Under the pieces are notes generated by a model. It was given only the letters and a program-made list of their open reading frames with translations. It was not told the DNA's origin and did no database searches. Of a stretch of 6,299 nt of DNA, positions 4,617-6,299 are shown in pieces; within the stretch, counting starts at the first letter, position 1, and each line of letters opens with the position of its first letter. The DNA is taken from the NCBI GenBank assembly GCA_018334775.1, contig JAGXLJ010000076.1:1-6299 (forward strand), in the 5' to 3' direction. Source of the DNA: Halodesulfurarchaeum sp. (GTDB taxonomy: Archaea; Halobacteriota; Halobacteria; Halobacteriales; Halobacteriaceae). A program made the translations under genes and the position numbers.

Positions 4617-6149
4617 ATGGCAGGTTCGTCTGGTGGTAGTGAAACATCAGTATCGGGTGAATTAAAGGAAGCAGAAGAGGCAATGGAAGGACCGAGGATC
4701 GCTTTTTACGGCGGAAAGTGGGCAAGTACGATTCCACTCGTGCTCTTCATCCTCTGGGCGATCTTCCAGAGTGGTGTCCTCGGTATCGGCGACACGAACG
4801 GGCTGGTGATCGGCGCACTCCTCGCGACGATCATCGGCATGTTCTTCGCCAAAGGTAGCTGGAAGACCTACGCGAATACGATCTTCGAAGGAATGACCCA
4901 ACGGGTGGCTGCGACGGCGATCGTGGCCTGGCTGTGGGCAGGTATGTTCTCCGCGACGATGCAGACCGGTGAGTTCGTCGACGGGCTCATTTACGCGGCC
5001 GACACGTTGGGTGTCGGAGCGGTAACATTCCCGGCAGCGACATTCGTACTCGCTGCACTGCTCGCGACGGGGATCGGTACCGGGTACGGGACGACAGTGG
5101 CATTCGTCACGCTGTTCTTCCCGGCTGGGGTCCTTGTCGGGGCCAATCCAGTCCTGCTGTTCGGTGCGATCCTCTCGGGTGCTGTCTTCGGGGACAACCT
5201 CGCACCGGTCAGTGACACCACGATCGTCAGTGCGGTTACCCAGGACTCCGACATCGGTGGCGTGGTCGCCTCGCGGTTCAAGTACGCGATCATCGCCGCC
5301 ATCCCGGCATTCATTCTGTTCCTCATCGTGGGATCAATAATGCCAAGCGCGGACCTCACGGGAACCGCACCGCTCGAAGGCACCGCCCCCGGACTGTTGC
5401 ACCTCATCTCGATGGGGATCGTCATCTATACGGCCATTCGGGGCCGCCACATTGTCGAGGCGATCTCCTGGGGGCTGATCGCGGCTATCGTCTTCAACCT
5501 CGTCTTCGGCCTGTCGTCGGTTAGTGACATCGTTGCACTGCAGGTCACCGAAGCGAGTGCCTGGACGGCGCTCCCGTTCGTCGTCGTCGCCGATTCGGCC
5601 GGCGTCGGTGGGAGCCTTCTCAACGGCGCAGTGGGCTTCTTCCCGCTGATCGTCTTGACGCTCCTGATCGTCGCGATGGCGCGCATCATGATCGAGGGCG
5701 GTGGCTTCCAGGCCATGCAGGACATCCTGCTCAATAGCGTCGCGACGGGCGTCCGGAGTGCCGAAACTACGATGGTGGTCGGAACTGCGGCGATCAACGG
5801 CATGATCACGATCAACACGGCCGCCGAAATCGCTATCTCGCCGTACATCGCACGGATCGGCGAGAAGTTCAACATCAACGGCTACCGCCGGGCGAATATC
5901 CTCGACGCGAACACCGCCGCGCTCGGGTACATTTTCCCCTGGGCCGGTGGTGTCTTGGTCGGCTACCAGGCAATGATCGGGATTCTCGAGCCCGAGTACG
6001 GCTCGGTCATGGTCATTGAGCCAGTCTCGGTGGTCCCGTTCGTGTTCCACGGCTGGTTGCTTGTGATCGTCTTCCTGATCGCGGCGATCACCGGCTTCGG
6101 CCGTGAGTACATTTCGGACCGCAAGTCCGAGGAGGTGAGTCGCGTATGA
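4617..6149 (+). CDS. nhaC: NhaC-family Na+/H+ antiporter
   Basis: Encodes a 510-residue integral membrane protein of usual NhaC length. The family exchanges cytoplasmic Na+ for external H+ and supports sodium and pH homeostasis, central for a halophile. The hallmark GDNLAPVSDTTIVSA at 192-206 is intact, with charged and hydroxyl residues placed for cation binding. About 12-13 hydrophobic segments are visible, roughly at 38-52, 61-78, 97-114, 136-153, 160-175, 178-194, 222-240, 259-275, 281-300, 341-356, 434-453 and 471-493, plus a Gly/Ala/Thr-rich, probably re-entrant stretch at 385-404 in the second half-repeat. The N-terminus is a Ser/Gly/Glu-rich cytosolic tail of about 35 residues, and the C-terminus ends in a short charged tail. 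The start is supported by GGTGAT 8 nt upstream. The stop codon overlaps the next gene as ATGA, indicating co-transcription and translational coupling. The ion could also be exchanged for another solute, since NhaC relatives include malate/lactate antiporters; Na+/H+ exchange is the default reading. Confidence 0.92.
   Translation: MAGSSGGSETSVSGELKEAEEAMEGPRIAFYGGKWASTIPLVLFILWAIFQSGVLGIGDTNGLVIGALLATIIGMFFAKGSWKTYANTIFEGMTQRVAATAIVAWLWAGMFSATMQTGEFVDGLIYAADTLGVGAVTFPAATFVLAALLATGIGTGYGTTVAFVTLFFPAGVLVGANPVLLFGAILSGAVFGDNLAPVSDTTIVSAVTQDSDIGGVVASRFKYAIIAAIPAFILFLIVGSIMPSADLTGTAPLEGTAPGLLHLISMGIVIYTAIRGRHIVEAISWGLIAAIVFNLVFGLSSVSDIVALQVTEASAWTALPFVVVADSAGVGGSLLNGAVGFFPLIVLTLLIVAMARIMIEGGGFQAMQDILLNSVATGVRSAETTMVVGTAAINGMITINTAAEIAISPYIARIGEKFNINGYRRANILDANTAALGYIFPWAGGVLVGYQAMIGILEPEYGSVMVIEPVSVVPFVFHGWLLVIVFLIAAITGFGREYISDRKSEEVSRV
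6131..6138 (+). promoter_or_regulatory. Strong Shine-Dalgarno site for the gene after nhaC
   Basis: GGAGGTGA matches the haloarchaeal anti-SD sequence over all eight bases and lies 7 nt before the ATG at 6146. It is embedded in the last codons of nhaC (KSEEVSRV) and fixes the start of the downstream gene. Confidence 0.85.
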
Positions 6150-6299
6150 GCATCTTCGAGAAGTATCTGGCCGGGTGGACGTTCCGCACGCGGTACCCGG
6201 ATTACGAACCTGGCGAGACCATCGAGGTAATGGTCACAAGCATGACTGACGGCAAAGCGAAGGCCCGCATCGGGGACTCGATGCTGCGAGTCACGGACG
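6146..6299 (+). CDS. Small TRAM/OB-fold-like protein, 3' end outside the window
   Basis: Fifty-one residues are visible before the window ends. The start is fixed by the GGAGGTGA site and the 4-nt ATGA overlap with nhaC. After a short N-terminal segment (MSIFEKYLAGWTFRTRYPDY), PGETIEVMVTSMTDGKAKARIGDSMLRVTD resembles the beginning of a TRAM-type beta barrel. In that fold GxxxxVxV opens strand one and GxAxAxIGDxxLxV forms strands two and three. Haloarchaeal genomes hold many short TRAM and OB-fold proteins, some of which bind RNA, but the part seen is too short for a firm family call and no function is assigned. Tight coupling to the antiporter suggests shared expression; whether they act together is unknown. 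Confidence 0.8.
   Translation, partial: MSIFEKYLAGWTFRTRYPDYEPGETIEVMVTSMTDGKAKARIGDSMLRVTD

Noticed and set aside
5334..6050. Long antisense open frame (238 codons) under nhaC
   Set aside because: The product is an Arg/Asp/His-rich string with no fold-like pattern. It lies opposite a well-supported antiporter, a common artefact in GC-rich DNA.
1..6299. RNA genes, CRISPR array, mobile element, toxin-antitoxin or defence module
   Set aside because: No tRNA-like cloverleaf, spaced direct repeats, transposase motif, terminal inverted repeats or target duplications were seen. Coding density is high, with mostly ordinary haloarchaeal families.

Overview
The window looks like ordinary chromosomal DNA from a haloarchaeon (class Halobacteria). 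Three things point there: strongly acidic proteins rich in Asp and Glu, several genes whose best TATA-like box lies only 24-31 nt before the ATG (the leaderless pattern), and a family mix typical of haloarchaea. That mix is a plant-type [2Fe-2S] ferredoxin, a geranylgeranyl reductase for archaeal lipids, PhoU, NhaC and a small Moco-binding oxidoreductase. Base composition is moderate for this group: hand-counted lines run about 50-58% GC on the left and about 63-65% in nhaC.

Left part (3-1847). The window opens inside a long, Cys-free, very acidic coiled-coil protein on the + strand. Its heptad register runs unbroken for about 290 residues and falls into ten 28-residue blocks. Its 3' end overlaps by 81 bp, tail to tail, a minus-strand gene for a small sulfite-oxidase-fold (Moco) protein. 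That gene is divergent from phoU, and the 93-bp gap between them holds both promoters.

Middle (1941-4437). phoU encodes a complete two-repeat PhoU regulator with no pst genes in view. Its stop codon is one base from the stop codon of a minus-strand [2Fe-2S] ferredoxin gene. The ferredoxin gene shares a 123-bp divergent promoter region with a geranylgeranyl-reductase-family flavoprotein. Archaeal geranylgeranyl reductases need a low-potential donor such as ferredoxin, so this pairing suggests a functional link in membrane lipid saturation.

Right part (4438-6299). A 179-bp spacer, AT-richer than its surroundings, carries two short palindromes, TATA-like boxes and a ribosome binding site. It leads into a full-length NhaC-type Na+/H+ antiporter. 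The antiporter gene overlaps by ATGA, behind a strong GGAGGTGA site, the start of a small TRAM/OB-fold-like protein cut by the window edge. Those two genes form an operon with Shine-Dalgarno-type initiation, unlike the apparently leaderless genes to the left.

No RNA gene, CRISPR array, insertion sequence or integration site was seen, and no gene-free stretch exceeds 300 bases. I found no clearly new defence or mobile system. The best leads are the ferredoxin-reductase pair, the 28-residue-phased rod protein, the palindromes before nhaC and the coupled small gene after it.
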